DNA of 64,000 nucleotides, taken from NCBI RefSeq assembly GCF_030403505.1, contig NZ_JAUEMJ010000004.1, positions 572,367 through 636,366 of the forward strand, given 5' to 3'. Within the stretch, counting starts at the first letter, position 1; each line of letters opens with the position of its first letter. The translations under genes were made by a program, and so were the position numbers. The notes below the pieces were generated by a model. The model ran no database searches. It was given only the letters and a program-made list of their open reading frames with translations, and was not told where the DNA came from. This document shows, in pieces, positions 25,789 to 34,340 of the stretch. This DNA is from Glycomyces tritici (GTDB taxonomy: Bacteria > Actinomycetota > Actinomycetes > Mycobacteriales > Micromonosporaceae).

Positions 25789-28077
25789 TCACCAGAGGGT
25801 CGTTTGGAAGTGTCGGTCTTCCGGTGGTGACTTCGGGACACGGGATCCTCGGCATTGCGGGCAGTCAGTTCCTCTGCCGGTTCGCCGGTTAACGGCCGCT
25901 TCCCATTCGTGTCCCTTCGTGCACCGCCACCACATGACCCGGTTCGAGAACGGGCGCAGCCGCTCCGGGGTCCAGTCGCCGTTCAAGTCGGCCGCGAACT
26001 CTGCAGCAATCTCAGGGAACCTATCTGCGAGGCTGTGTCCCGGGGCCGCCGAGTTCGATTCGTGACGGGTTTTGAGAATGCAAGAACGGCATCCAGTTCC
26101 TTCCGCTCGCGAACGTGCGACTGGGGACGCCTGCCACCGGTGTCTGCATGTCGGGCACCGCCACCACACCAAGGTTCGCGACTCCTTGCGGACCTCCTCA
26201 GGCCCTTTAGGGTTCGCTTCGCGGTCCCACTGGTCGATGAGGTCGGGTCGGGCCGCGGCGAACGATGCGACGTGTGCCCGTTCAGCATGGTAGATGGCCC
26301 ACCGGTCCTGCCGTTCGCATTCGGGGCAGGAGGCGCCCCCGGTCGTTCGGGACGACAGGAGCGACGAGGTCTCGTGCCCGCGCTCGCACAACCAGTGCAC
26401 GGTGACGTTCGCTGCAGGGACGAGGTTCCATGGGGTGAGCTCGCCGTTCTTGGTTGGATGCCAGTTGGGCACGATTCTCGGGAACAGTTCGGCGGCCGAT
26501 CCACCTGGCGGTGGAGTCCGATGCCCGCGTTTGTCAGCGAACACGCATGTGCGGCAGCCTCCTCGCTGCTTGGTGCGGCTGCGAACCGACGACTCCCACT
26601 CACGTCCGCAGTCTGGGCATTGCCACCACACGCGGTAGTCACTCGTGATCTTGTAATCCCGGGGTGTGCGCCCTTCGTTGCGCGTCGGGTGCCACGCGGC
26701 GGCGATTTCCGGATCCGCCGCGAGGGAGTCTTCGAACTCGGCCGGGCGGTACCGCAGGGGCGCGTCCAGCTTCCGGCATTCCTTGCAGCCGGCGCCTTTG
26801 ATGGTCCGGTCGGCCACTTTCTGGACCCAGGTGTGCCCGCGCGCGCACCGCCACCAGATCTTCCACTGTGATGCGGGCATGAAGTCCGCGCCGGTGCGGC
26901 CCTCGTTCAAGTCCGCGGCCACTTCAGCGCTGATCGCCGGGTGCCGGTCCGTGAGGCTCTGCCCCGGCGGCGGCGGTTTCGGCTGTTTCCGCTTCGCTTG
27001 CTTGCAGGTCGCGCAGCCAGGCCCGGAACCGTTCGCGCGGCCGGCGACCGCGGCTTGCCATTGGTGTCCGCAGGAGTGGCAGCGCCACCACACTCGCTCT
27101 TGTGCACCGGACCCATACGCCTCGGGCCCTGTCCCGTTAGCGGCAATATCCCAGTCACAAACTAGTTCGGGATGGTCGGTCGCCAGCGAACGCTGCACGC
27201 GGCACTCGTAGTCGGCGGCAGCGGCATCTGCACCCAGGCGAATCCTGGCCGCCAAGTATTCTCCAGCGTTCACGGGATACCCGAGGCTGGCCAGGTGCGC
27301 GAGCAGGAGATGCGCCGTCTCCAGGACAGTAGCGGTGATTGTGATGCCTAGGTCCTGGTCAGTGAGAGCCTCAAGACCTTGACGGACGCGAACGACCGTC
27401 CATCCGAGAGCGATCAGGTGCGCGGTCTTCTCGCTGTCACGCGTTTGACTGGTTCGGTGGTACAGGTGCCCGTCGAACTCGACGGCAAGGTGCCATTCGG
27501 GGACTGCAATGTCGACCTGACGCCACCGGCTTCCTTCAGGAAGTCGCAGGTCGTGCACGACGGGGCACCCGGCTGCGCGGAGTTCATGAAATAGTTCGAT
27601 TTCAAACCGAGACGTGCCTTGCGGAATGCATTTGGGGCAGCGTGTGTTCTGGCCAGTCCGCATTGCCGGGGAGGTCTGCCATTCATGACCTCGCGGGCAC
27701 TGCCACCATATGGATCGTTTGGACACTGCGGGAAGAATGTCGGTTGGGGCGAGGCCCCCGTTACGGGTCGGGTGCCATTCAGCGGCGACATCGGGGCGGA
27801 CGTCGGCAAGGCTTCTCCCCGGGGGAGGATTGCGGAAGCCGAATCGTGCCCGACTTGCGCATTGCGGGCATCCCCGTGGGTTGACCGATTTGTTCCGGTT
27901 GGAGACGTACGCTTCCCATTCATGTGCGCACTCGGGGCAGGTCCACCAAGCTTTCGCGTTCCAACAGGCGGGTATGTCAGCTGGCGTCATGTCCCCGTTC
28001 TTAACCGGGTGCCATTGTGCTGCCAAGGCGGGGTTGTCCAGCGCGAGGTTCGGGCGGCGGGCTCGTGGGTCTGCCAT
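25789..28077 (-). CDS. Eight-zinc-ribbon (DUF4379-like) protein with an embedded PD-(D/E)XK-like nuclease
   Basis: About 762 residues. Eight repeats follow the plan W-HPTxN-G-xTP, vWWxC-x2-GHeW, R and CPxC (treble-clef zinc ribbon, DUF4379 type), at about 16-73, 94-150 and then six between 300 and 745. Between repeats 2 and 3 lies a nuclease-like domain (155-240): FEIELFHELRAAGCPVVHDL, then VDIAVPEWHLAVEFDGHLYH (D189, E200, D202) and SEKTAHLIALGWTVV (K217), resembling Vsr/DUF559 endonucleases. Likely binds and cuts nucleic acid; a defence role is inferred from island context. ATG 28077 chosen; ATGs at 28095 and 28113 are alternatives. Nothing is seen at 25583-25788. Confidence 0.8.
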   Translation of the reverse strand: MADPRARRPNLALDNPALAAQWHPVKNGDMTPADIPACWNAKAWWTCPECAHEWEAYVSNRNKSVNPRGCPQCASRARFGFRNPPPGRSLADVRPDVAAEWHPTRNGGLAPTDILPAVSKRSIWWQCPRGHEWQTSPAMRTGQNTRCPKCIPQGTSRFEIELFHELRAAGCPVVHDLRLPEGSRWRQVDIAVPEWHLAVEFDGHLYHRTSQTRDSEKTAHLIALGWTVVRVRQGLEALTDQDLGITITATVLETAHLLLAHLASLGYPVNAGEYLAARIRLGADAAAADYECRVQRSLATDHPELVCDWDIAANGTGPEAYGSGAQERVWWRCHSCGHQWQAAVAGRANGSGPGCATCKQAKRKQPKPPPPGQSLTDRHPAISAEVAADLNEGRTGADFMPASQWKIWWRCARGHTWVQKVADRTIKGAGCKECRKLDAPLRYRPAEFEDSLAADPEIAAAWHPTRNEGRTPRDYKITSDYRVWWQCPDCGREWESSVRSRTKQRGGCRTCVFADKRGHRTPPPGGSAAELFPRIVPNWHPTKNGELTPWNLVPAANVTVHWLCERGHETSSLLSSRTTGGASCPECERQDRWAIYHAERAHVASFAAARPDLIDQWDREANPKGPEEVRKESRTLVWWRCPTCRHRWQASPVARSRAEGTGCRSCILKTRHESNSAAPGHSLADRFPEIAAEFAADLNGDWTPERLRPFSNRVMWWRCTKGHEWEAAVNRRTGRGTDCPQCRGSRVPKSPPEDRHFQTTLW

Positions 28078-28392
28078 GGCGACACCGTAGAGCATGGGTA
28101 CGACATCTGGCATTTCGCGCTTCTCGGCGGCGACGCAGAGGATTACCTCGACGTCGCGACCGAGCGGCGGAGATCGACCTGAACGAGAATGCATACAAGG
28201 CTAGGGGGGTTCCTCGGGCACAGTAGGCAAACACGAACCCTGTTATGACGGATCATGCTGGGGTTTTGGTGGGCGTTCCATATCGCCATGCCCGGCGAGC
28301 GGCCAGATGCGGCTCGCGTCGCCCCCGCCGGCACCTATGTCGCGAGTGGAGGGCCTGGCCGTTTCGCCCACCAAGCACCGGCCCGGCCACCC

Positions 28393-29703
28393 TCAATCGT
28401 CGCCGCGGTTCAATGCCGCGAACAGCAGGATCGCAATGAGGAACAGTGCGGCGGCGATGGCGAGACCTACGCCGAGCATGACGGGCACCCACAGGGTCCC
28501 GCGAGCGCCCGGTTGCCACGTCTTCACGGAGAACAGCAGGCTGAACGTGCCGATCACCATCAACAGCAGCAGCAATCCGACGTCCAGGAACGACGCGAAC
28601 CCGGTGAACGCAGGACGGAGCAGCGTTTCGGCTGAATCGGGGATGAGGAACGCGTAGATGCCAGTCGGGACCGGCAGATGCGTGAAGACGGGCGTGACCT
28701 TCCAGGTAACTGCGAACCAGTGTCCGAAGGTCGGGTCGAGCACGGCAGCGGTCGCTACCATGGAGCCCGCGACACCGACACCGGCGGCAAGGTCGGCGCT
28801 TTTGCCTTGGGTGGCACCGGCATTGACCGCAGCGGCGACCGGCAGGCACACGATGCGGCCGATCTGCCCGAACAGTGCCGTGAACAGACCGGCGGCTACC
28901 AGAAACACCGCGACGACGGCGATAACGCGGCCGATGAACCCGAACACGGGGGCGACGAGGGCGACAATCCATTCGATGCCCGCGACCAGACCTGCCCAGG
29001 CCACAGCGAAGGCGTGCGCGATGAGGGCGAGAAGCCCGTCAAGCCAACCTGCGGCGAGCACACCGGCGACCACCGCTACAGCAGCTACGACGAGAAGCGC
29101 ACCGATCCAGCGTCGGCCTTGCGTCAGCGCGAGGATGAGTCTGACGAGGATCCTCCCGATGTAGACGACAGCGGCGATGGCGGCGACGACCATGACGGCG
29201 ACAAGGATCCACAAGAGGATCCGCGTCACCCATGGTGCGATCCAGGCGATGAAGTCCATGACGTACCCGGCGATACGCCACGCCGCCCACAGGAGCCAGC
29301 CGATCCAGGCGGCGATGGGGATACCGATGAGCCCGAGCAGGCCGGCGAGGACGGTGATCTGGATCGGTCGCGGGCTGCGTGCACGGGCGGAGCGGATGAG
29401 CGCCGCGATCCACATCAGCGGCAGCGCGAACAGCGCGAGCTGGAGACACAGGCGGCCGGTGCCGCTGTAGGAAGCGATCGTCAGGGCGTCCGCCCACTGC
29501 CCGGCAGTTTCCCGAAGGAACGCGAGCGAACGGTCCACGTAGGTCGGCCCGCTATCGATGCGGGCAATGATCACAAGCAGGTTCGGGATCGAGGCCATGG
29601 CGTACAAGGCACCAGCAAGGACGTAGACCACGCCGAGCACGACGAGGATCCGCACTGGCGGAAGATCGAAGAAGGGCCGGGCGGACGGGTTTGGCATGGA
29701 CAT
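28393..29703 (-). CDS. Multi-pass membrane protein of unknown function
   Basis: A 436-residue protein with around ten hydrophobic helices (for example VRILVVLGVVYVLAGALYAM at the N-terminus and FLDVGLLLLLMVIGTFSLLF near the end). No recognised family motif. The N-terminal cytoplasmic part is short. ATG 29703 has AGGAG 6 nt upstream. The open frame runs on to 30024, but that part has no coding signature. The gene is alone in its unit; 28078-28392 and 29704-30165 hold no gene I can support. Confidence 0.72.
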   Translation of the reverse strand: MSMPNPSARPFFDLPPVRILVVLGVVYVLAGALYAMASIPNLLVIIARIDSGPTYVDRSLAFLRETAGQWADALTIASYSGTGRLCLQLALFALPLMWIAALIRSARARSPRPIQITVLAGLLGLIGIPIAAWIGWLLWAAWRIAGYVMDFIAWIAPWVTRILLWILVAVMVVAAIAAVVYIGRILVRLILALTQGRRWIGALLVVAAVAVVAGVLAAGWLDGLLALIAHAFAVAWAGLVAGIEWIVALVAPVFGFIGRVIAVVAVFLVAAGLFTALFGQIGRIVCLPVAAAVNAGATQGKSADLAAGVGVAGSMVATAAVLDPTFGHWFAVTWKVTPVFTHLPVPTGIYAFLIPDSAETLLRPAFTGFASFLDVGLLLLLMVIGTFSLLFSVKTWQPGARGTLWVPVMLGVGLAIAAALFLIAILLFAALNRGDD

Positions 29704-30165
29704 CGGGCACTCCTGGCTCCCGCGCGGCGGGGTGGAGGGGCGGGGTGCAGCGGAGTGGGACGCTGTACATGGACCGTATAGGCCATGCACTTGAGTCAGT
29801 GTCCACCAGCGACTGATGTCGGGCAGATCGGTCACGCACCGCGCGGATTCATCCGTTCGAAGGACCACCGTCGCACATCGTGTCGCACCATGTTGAGAAG
29901 CACTGCTGCCGTTGGGGCACGCGACTACCGATAGCTGCACGGCCGTTTGCGCGCCCCTCAGCTGCAACAGCGCGGTCACGTCATCTGGAGGTTCTCTACC
30001 ACGTCCTCTCCGCCCCGGCCGCAAACCCAGTTCAGTGGCGGTGAAGGTTACGAACCCACACGCGCTCGCCAGACGGCCCTGACATGCTGTGACCAGGCCC
30101 GATTCAAGAAGATCTCCTGTTATCGACCTCAGTACTGAGGTCCGCCTCAGGCTGCAAGGCGCGTG

Positions 30166-30469
30166 GGTTCGGCTCCTGCCCGGGTCATGTCACAGACCCA
30201 TACGCCCCTGAACTGGCGAACACGACTCTTCTTTCCTTGTCCAGGCGACGTACGACAGGGACGGCAACGAGCTCAACGCCGAGACGATCTCCGCGTGAAC
30301 ACCCCGCTCCTCCCCCGGCCACGACCGCCACCAGACCCTTCCGAACCTCCGTGGTCTGTAGGTAGCATCGCTTCCGGCCAGACCACCGGTACGGCCCTAC
30401 TACTCCAACTGGCAGAGAGAGCGGACTCAAAACCCGCACAGTCTGGGTTCGAATCCCAGGTAGGGCACC
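30166..30469 (+). repeat. Duplicated segment, right copy
   Basis: Homologous to 22655-22969. It begins with a scrambled T-arm remnant of tRNA-like copy 1 (GTGGGTTCGG, then CCCGGGTCATGTCACAGACC), continues through the spacer with a 1-nt deletion and a small gap, and ends with copy 3 of the tRNA-like gene. Together the two copies bracket about 7.2 kb. Confidence 0.88.
30394..30467 (+). tRNA. tRNA-Leu(CAA)-like gene without long variable arm, copy 3
   Basis: Identical over its full length to copy 2 (22894-22967), with acceptor GCCCTAC/GTAGGGC and anticodon CAA, but followed by CCC rather than CCA. The same TAGCAT block lies upstream at 30363. It marks the right edge of the island. Confidence 0.65.
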
Positions 30470-30540
30470 CTACGTTTACTGCGTTTCCGTAGGTGGCCGT
30501 TGGGGACCCGTTCTCCTTGCGGCGCTGCCATGCTTACGGT

Positions 30541-31695
30541 ATGAACGCCCCCCTCGCCCTGCGTCTCTCCCGGAAGCGACGCCGCGATCTCTGCGGGTTC
30601 CCCTCGTATCTTCCGAGCAGCCCCGACCAGTTCATGAGTGACCTGCCGCTCCTTCGCGAAACGCTCGAAGGGCCGGAGGCACGCCTCATCGAGGGCAGCT
30701 GGTACGCCGGCCGCGCCACCACCAAGTGGCATCTCAAGTCACGCCATCCCATTGTCTATGTGATGTATTTCGAAGTCAACACTCGCTGGTGCTGCCGTAG
30801 CGTGCTTGCCGAGTCGCGTCGGCCCATCCTCTTCGGGATCCCGTTCCCGCAGGTTCCGATCGAGCGCTCGCACGACGCGGACGATCTCCTGAGGCGCGAG
30901 CCCTTCGGTCTGCGACCTCGCTTCACTGGCTGGTTGCCGCAACCGATCGAGCGATTGCGGGGCTGGCTCTCGGCCGCCGAGGAGTACCTGTCTCAGGAGC
31001 GTCAGATTTTGGCGGACCTAAGTGAATGGGCCGCAGAAGCCGCACTGCTCGATTATCGGAAGCCTTCGCATGCGGACCGCATCGCGAGAGCGGTCCCCGC
31101 GCAGCGCCGCGCGATGGAGCGGTTGAACGAGGCCGGCGATGCGTATGCGCCAGTGCTCGAAGACATCGAGGACGCCCGGTGCGGGGCGCCCGCCTCTCTA
31201 GCCGACCCCTCGGAGCGGCTGCTGCGGTGGGCGAACCAACGCGTCTGGCTGGTCGTCAACGACGGACACCGAATTCACGTCTACCATGTGGACGCGTTGC
31301 CGGACCGCCCGATACCGAAGTACTGGGACGCTTCGGAAGTGGACTACATGGGGGACGCTCACCAGCTCGTGCACCTGCCTGACCTAGGCCGGCGGCACCT
31401 GACGACCGAAGCGAGCGGGGAGACCCTCGAAGTGGTCTGGGACCGGGCCTCCGTCGAGCACTGCGATCGGGAGCTCGCCGAACTCTGGAAGGATCTCGAC
31501 GCGGAGCACGATCTGCCGAGCGGCTTCGCCTCTCTCTGGAAGGCGTTCTACGGGTATGACTTCGAAGTCGCCTACGGCTGGAACGGCCGCGGAACGCGCT
31601 CTTCAGGAATCGAGCCGCAGCCGACGAGCCATGTGTGGTATGGAAGCGGAGGCGTCGGCGGCGGCGGGGATGCCGGTGGCTGCGGCGGCGTATGA
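30541..31695 (+). CDS. Unrecognised protein with Gly/Cys-rich tail
   Basis: A 384-residue soluble protein from ATG 30541 (ATG 30634 is an alternative; neither has a clear ribosome site). Trp- and Arg-rich, with a helical middle (about 150-230) and no signal peptide or membrane segment. It ends in GSGGVGGGGDAGGCGGV, a low-complexity tail like that of TIGR04222-type proteins. The gene downstream on the opposite strand encodes a glycine-rich-domain-family protein, 4 bp away. No function can be assigned. Confidence 0.6.
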   Translation: MNAPLALRLSRKRRRDLCGFPSYLPSSPDQFMSDLPLLRETLEGPEARLIEGSWYAGRATTKWHLKSRHPIVYVMYFEVNTRWCCRSVLAESRRPILFGIPFPQVPIERSHDADDLLRREPFGLRPRFTGWLPQPIERLRGWLSAAEEYLSQERQILADLSEWAAEAALLDYRKPSHADRIARAVPAQRRAMERLNEAGDAYAPVLEDIEDARCGAPASLADPSERLLRWANQRVWLVVNDGHRIHVYHVDALPDRPIPKYWDASEVDYMGDAHQLVHLPDLGRRHLTTEASGETLEVVWDRASVEHCDRELAELWKDLDAEHDLPSGFASLWKAFYGYDFEVAYGWNGRGTRSSGIEPQPTSHVWYGSGGVGGGGDAGGCGGV

Positions 31696-31699
31696 GCCC

Positions 31700-32032
31700 T
31701 CAGCCCTCTGCGCCGGGGCGGCTCGGCGCAGCCCAAAGCGCGAGGTCGACTTGGAAGCCCAGTCGTCCGATCATCGCGGCCGTGGCCGCAGGCGGTTCGG
31801 CCCCGACCGGTGCGGTCGGATCGTCATCGGGGCGGTGGTGGATGAACCGGCCCCCGATGCGCTCGCAGAAGTCGGCGTACTCGTTGGTGTACAAGAGGAA
31901 CGTGTGCCAACCGAGGTCGACCTCCGCCGAGGGCGCGAGCGGCCGGGGCGCGTTCGCGCACGCGGCGACGAACGCCAGCGCCTGGTCCATGATTCGCGCG
32001 GCAGTGCGTTCGTCCCGACCGTAGTCGAGCAC
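31700..32032 (-). CDS. Glycine-rich-domain-like (GRDP family) small protein, start possibly damaged
   Basis: A 110-residue product from GTG 32032. VDLGWHTFLLYTNEYADFCE and GGRFIHHRPDD match the core of the plant-like glycine-rich domain family found in actinobacteria. The frame stays open and coding-like upstream (TTPPQTGRELIDPALFERLC), but no ATG, GTG or TTG is in frame before a TGA. An ATG at 32112 lies in another frame, just where the protein would be expected to begin. So a 2-nt shift may have broken the start. Function unknown. Confidence 0.6.
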   Translation of the reverse strand: MLDYGRDERTAARIMDQALAFVAACANAPRPLAPSAEVDLGWHTFLLYTNEYADFCERIGGRFIHHRPDDDPTAPVGAEPPAATAAMIGRLGFQVDLALWAAPSRPGAEG

Positions 32033-32212
32033 GATCCTGCGGCACAGCCGCTCGAACAGTGCCGGATCGATGAGCTCCCGGCCGGTCTGCGGGGGCGTCG
32101 TTTCAGGAACATCTCGGCCTCCTCATGCTCCCCTCAACCGTAACGTGGGCGACTGGTTCGCTCCTCGGGATTGTCGTCCGGTCAGGACCTGTCAAGCGGA
32201 GCTGCTATTCGG

Positions 32213-33577
32213 TCACGTAGCTTGCGTACGTTGGGCTTTCGGAGCAGTGAGGGCGACGAGCCCGGCGCCCAGGAGCGCGGCGATGAGGGACCCGGCGAGC
32301 ACGCCGATCTTCGCCTCGGCAGTCAGCAGCTCGGTGCCTTCACCGCGGAAGGCGAGCTCGGTGATGAACAGCGCCACCGTGAACCCGATCCCGGCGACCG
32401 CCGCGATGCCGACCAGCAGCGGCCAGCTCGTGCCGGTCGGCAGGCGGCCCGCGCCCGTCTTCACCGCGATCCACGTCGCGAGCGTGATGCCGACCGTCTT
32501 GCCCAGCACGAGCCCGAGGACGATGCCGAGGGTGACCGCCGACGTCGCGGCCGTGGCGAGCAGGTCGCCTGAGAGCACCACCCCGGCGTTGGCGAGCGCG
32601 AACAGCGGGAGCACCACGAACGAGGAGAACGGGTGGTTGGCCGCCTGGAGCCGGTCGGTCGGCGCGAGCGCGTCGCGGCGCAACCGCACGACCTGCTCGG
32701 TCTCCTCTGCCGTGAGCCCTTCCTTGGCCAGCTCCTGGGCCCGGGCGTGCGCGGCGGCCGGATCGAACAGGGGCTTGGCGGCGATGATCAGGCCCATGAT
32801 GACGCCCGCGATGGTGGCGTGGACACCGGATTCGAGCATCGCCAACCACAGCGCGGTGCCGACGACGAGGTAGACCGGCGCGGACCAGACGTTGAGCAGG
32901 CGCAGCCCGATCGCGATCACCAGGATGACCCCGGCCGCGGCGAGCCAGCCCATCGAGACCTCCTCGGTGTAGAACACAGCGATCACCGCGATCGCGCCCA
33001 GGTCGTCCACAATTGCGAGCGTAAGGAGGAACACCCTTGCCGCCGCGGGGATCCGGGATCCGAACAGGGCGAGAACACCGACGGCGAACGCGATGTCGGT
33101 GGCCATCGGGACACCCCAGCCGCCGGCGCCCGCGCCGCCGGCGTTGAACGCCGCGTAGATGATCGCGGGGACGGCCATGCCGCCGATCGCGCCCGCGATC
33201 GGGGCGACCGCGTTGCGGAGGCTCCGCAGTTCACCGGAGACGATCTCGCTCTTGATCTCCATGCCCACCACGAAGAAGAAGATCGCCATGAGCCCGTCGT
33301 TGATCCAGTCGCGCAGCGAGTGGTACAGCTCGAAACCGCCGATGTGCAGGCTGATGTCCAGGCCCCACAACCACTCGTACGAGGCGGCCCACGGCGAGTT
33401 CGCCCAGACCATCGCGATGACCGCGCACGCCAGCAGCACGATCCCCGAAGCGGGCTCGATATGGAGGAACGCGGCGGCCGGGCGCCCGACGAAACGGGCG
33501 AGCGGCTTGCTGGAATAGAGGAACGCCGGGCGCGAACGCCACAACGGCGAGGTCCAGGGCTCTTTCGTGGACTGCAC
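32213..33577 (-). CDS. nhaA: Na+/H+ antiporter NhaA
   Basis: A 454-residue secondary transporter that exports Na+ (or Li+) in exchange for protons. Signature segments are NDGLMAIFFFVVGMEIKSE, MATDIAFAVGVLALFG, and LAIVDDLGAIAVIAVFY with the paired aspartates of the ion site, plus a GVHATIAGVIMGL helix. About twelve membrane helices with a long cytoplasmic loop around 290. GTG 33577 start, with GGAG about 10 nt upstream. A conserved leader element (33587-33655) precedes it. Confidence 0.95.
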   Translation of the reverse strand: MQSTKEPWTSPLWRSRPAFLYSSKPLARFVGRPAAAFLHIEPASGIVLLACAVIAMVWANSPWAASYEWLWGLDISLHIGGFELYHSLRDWINDGLMAIFFFVVGMEIKSEIVSGELRSLRNAVAPIAGAIGGMAVPAIIYAAFNAGGAGAGGWGVPMATDIAFAVGVLALFGSRIPAAARVFLLTLAIVDDLGAIAVIAVFYTEEVSMGWLAAAGVILVIAIGLRLLNVWSAPVYLVVGTALWLAMLESGVHATIAGVIMGLIIAAKPLFDPAAAHARAQELAKEGLTAEETEQVVRLRRDALAPTDRLQAANHPFSSFVVLPLFALANAGVVLSGDLLATAATSAVTLGIVLGLVLGKTVGITLATWIAVKTGAGRLPTGTSWPLLVGIAAVAGIGFTVALFITELAFRGEGTELLTAEAKIGVLAGSLIAALLGAGLVALTAPKAQRTQAT

Positions 33578-33586
33578 GGGCAGGAA

Positions 33587-33655
33587 CTCCGATCAGAGGG
33601 CAGGATCATTTCCCGCCGACCAGACTTCCCGGCACACCAGGCCACACCCTACCCC
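33587..33655 (-). ncRNA. Candidate cis-regulatory RNA in the nhaA leader, copy 1
   Basis: On the minus strand, a GGGTAGGGT strand is followed by a 26-nt core (33615-33640, containing GTGCCGGGAAGTCTGGTC), a variable loop, a CTGCCCT closing strand and the nhaA ribosome site (GATCGGAG). The 26-nt core is identical at 51377-51402, where the same order of parts occurs before another gene. The outer strands can pair (AGGG/CCCT here, 6 bp in the other copy). This is the layout of a riboswitch; a Na+, Li+ or pH signal would fit nhaA, but the class is not identified. Confidence 0.65.
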
Positions 33656-33800
33656 AGACGCATCGCCGCCCCGACACCGTCGGTTACCGGTGGTATCGCG
33701 TGGGATTACTCCATCGCGCTGCGCATCAGCGGCATCGGCAGAAGCGCTTGGCCCCGAGCCGGTAGCGGGCCCGCTCGGGCGGGGGTTCTTGTGTCAATCC

Positions 33801-33824
33801 GAATTACAGTTTATGCTGAAATTC
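33801..33824 (+). promoter_or_regulatory. Palindromic operator of GbsR/MarR regulator 1
   Basis: GAATTACAG-TTTATG-CTGAAATTC: 9-bp arms with one mismatch around a 6-nt spacer, AT-rich in a GC-rich genome. It directly precedes the regulator's start codon. Its length (24 bp) matches the palindrome before regulator 2's target at 37072. Confidence 0.6.
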
Positions 33825-34340
33825 ATGGCACATGATGTAAGTAGTGAATCGTCTTTGAAGCAGCCCTCCGAGGGTGATGCGCCCTCGCATGATGAGCTGC
33901 TCGACTGGGTTGAGCGGGTCGCGATGTTCCTCGCGAACGACGGAGTGCCGCCAATCGCGGGACGGGTGCTCGGCTGGCTGATGGTCTGCGAGCCCGCCGA
34001 GCAGTCGGCCGGCCAGATCAGCGAGGCGATCGGGGCCAGCCGGGCATCACTGACGACGAACATGCGCGTGCTGATGACCGTCGGATTCATCGAGCGGCGG
34101 ACGCGGCCGGGCGAACGCACGGGCTACTACCGACTCAGGGACGGCGCTTGGGAAACGGTGGTGCGCCGCCAGATCGCCTCACTCGTGTCATTCCGCGAGG
34201 TCGCCGCCGACGGCCTGACACTACTGGGCACTGAAAGCACACGCGCCGACCGCGTGCGCGAAGCGCAGAACGTTTTCGACTGGATGGCCGAGGTCTTCGA
34301 ACAAGCCCCGCCACCTGAGCGCAAGGGAGACAAGCGATGA
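33825..34340 (+). CDS. GbsR/MarR-family transcriptional regulator 1
   Basis: A 171-residue winged helix protein. PPIAGRVLGWLMVCEPAEQS and the recognition region ISEAIGASRASLTTNMRVLM match the GbsR-type MarR proteins also encoded at 37757 and 51546. The wing is RRTRPGERTGYYRLR. The start is uncertain (ATG 33813 or 33825) because no ribosome site is visible; the transcript may be leaderless. It overlaps the FAD monooxygenase gene by 4 bp (ATGA), so it very probably controls that gene and itself. Confidence 0.85.
   Translation: MAHDVSSESSLKQPSEGDAPSHDELLDWVERVAMFLANDGVPPIAGRVLGWLMVCEPAEQSAGQISEAIGASRASLTTNMRVLMTVGFIERRTRPGERTGYYRLRDGAWETVVRRQIASLVSFREVAADGLTLLGTESTRADRVREAQNVFDWMAEVFEQAPPPERKGDKR

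Noticed and set aside
22894..30394. Spacing of exactly 7500 bp between tRNA-like copies 2 and 3
   Set aside because: The flanking repeat copies differ by small insertions and deletions, so the round number is a coincidence.
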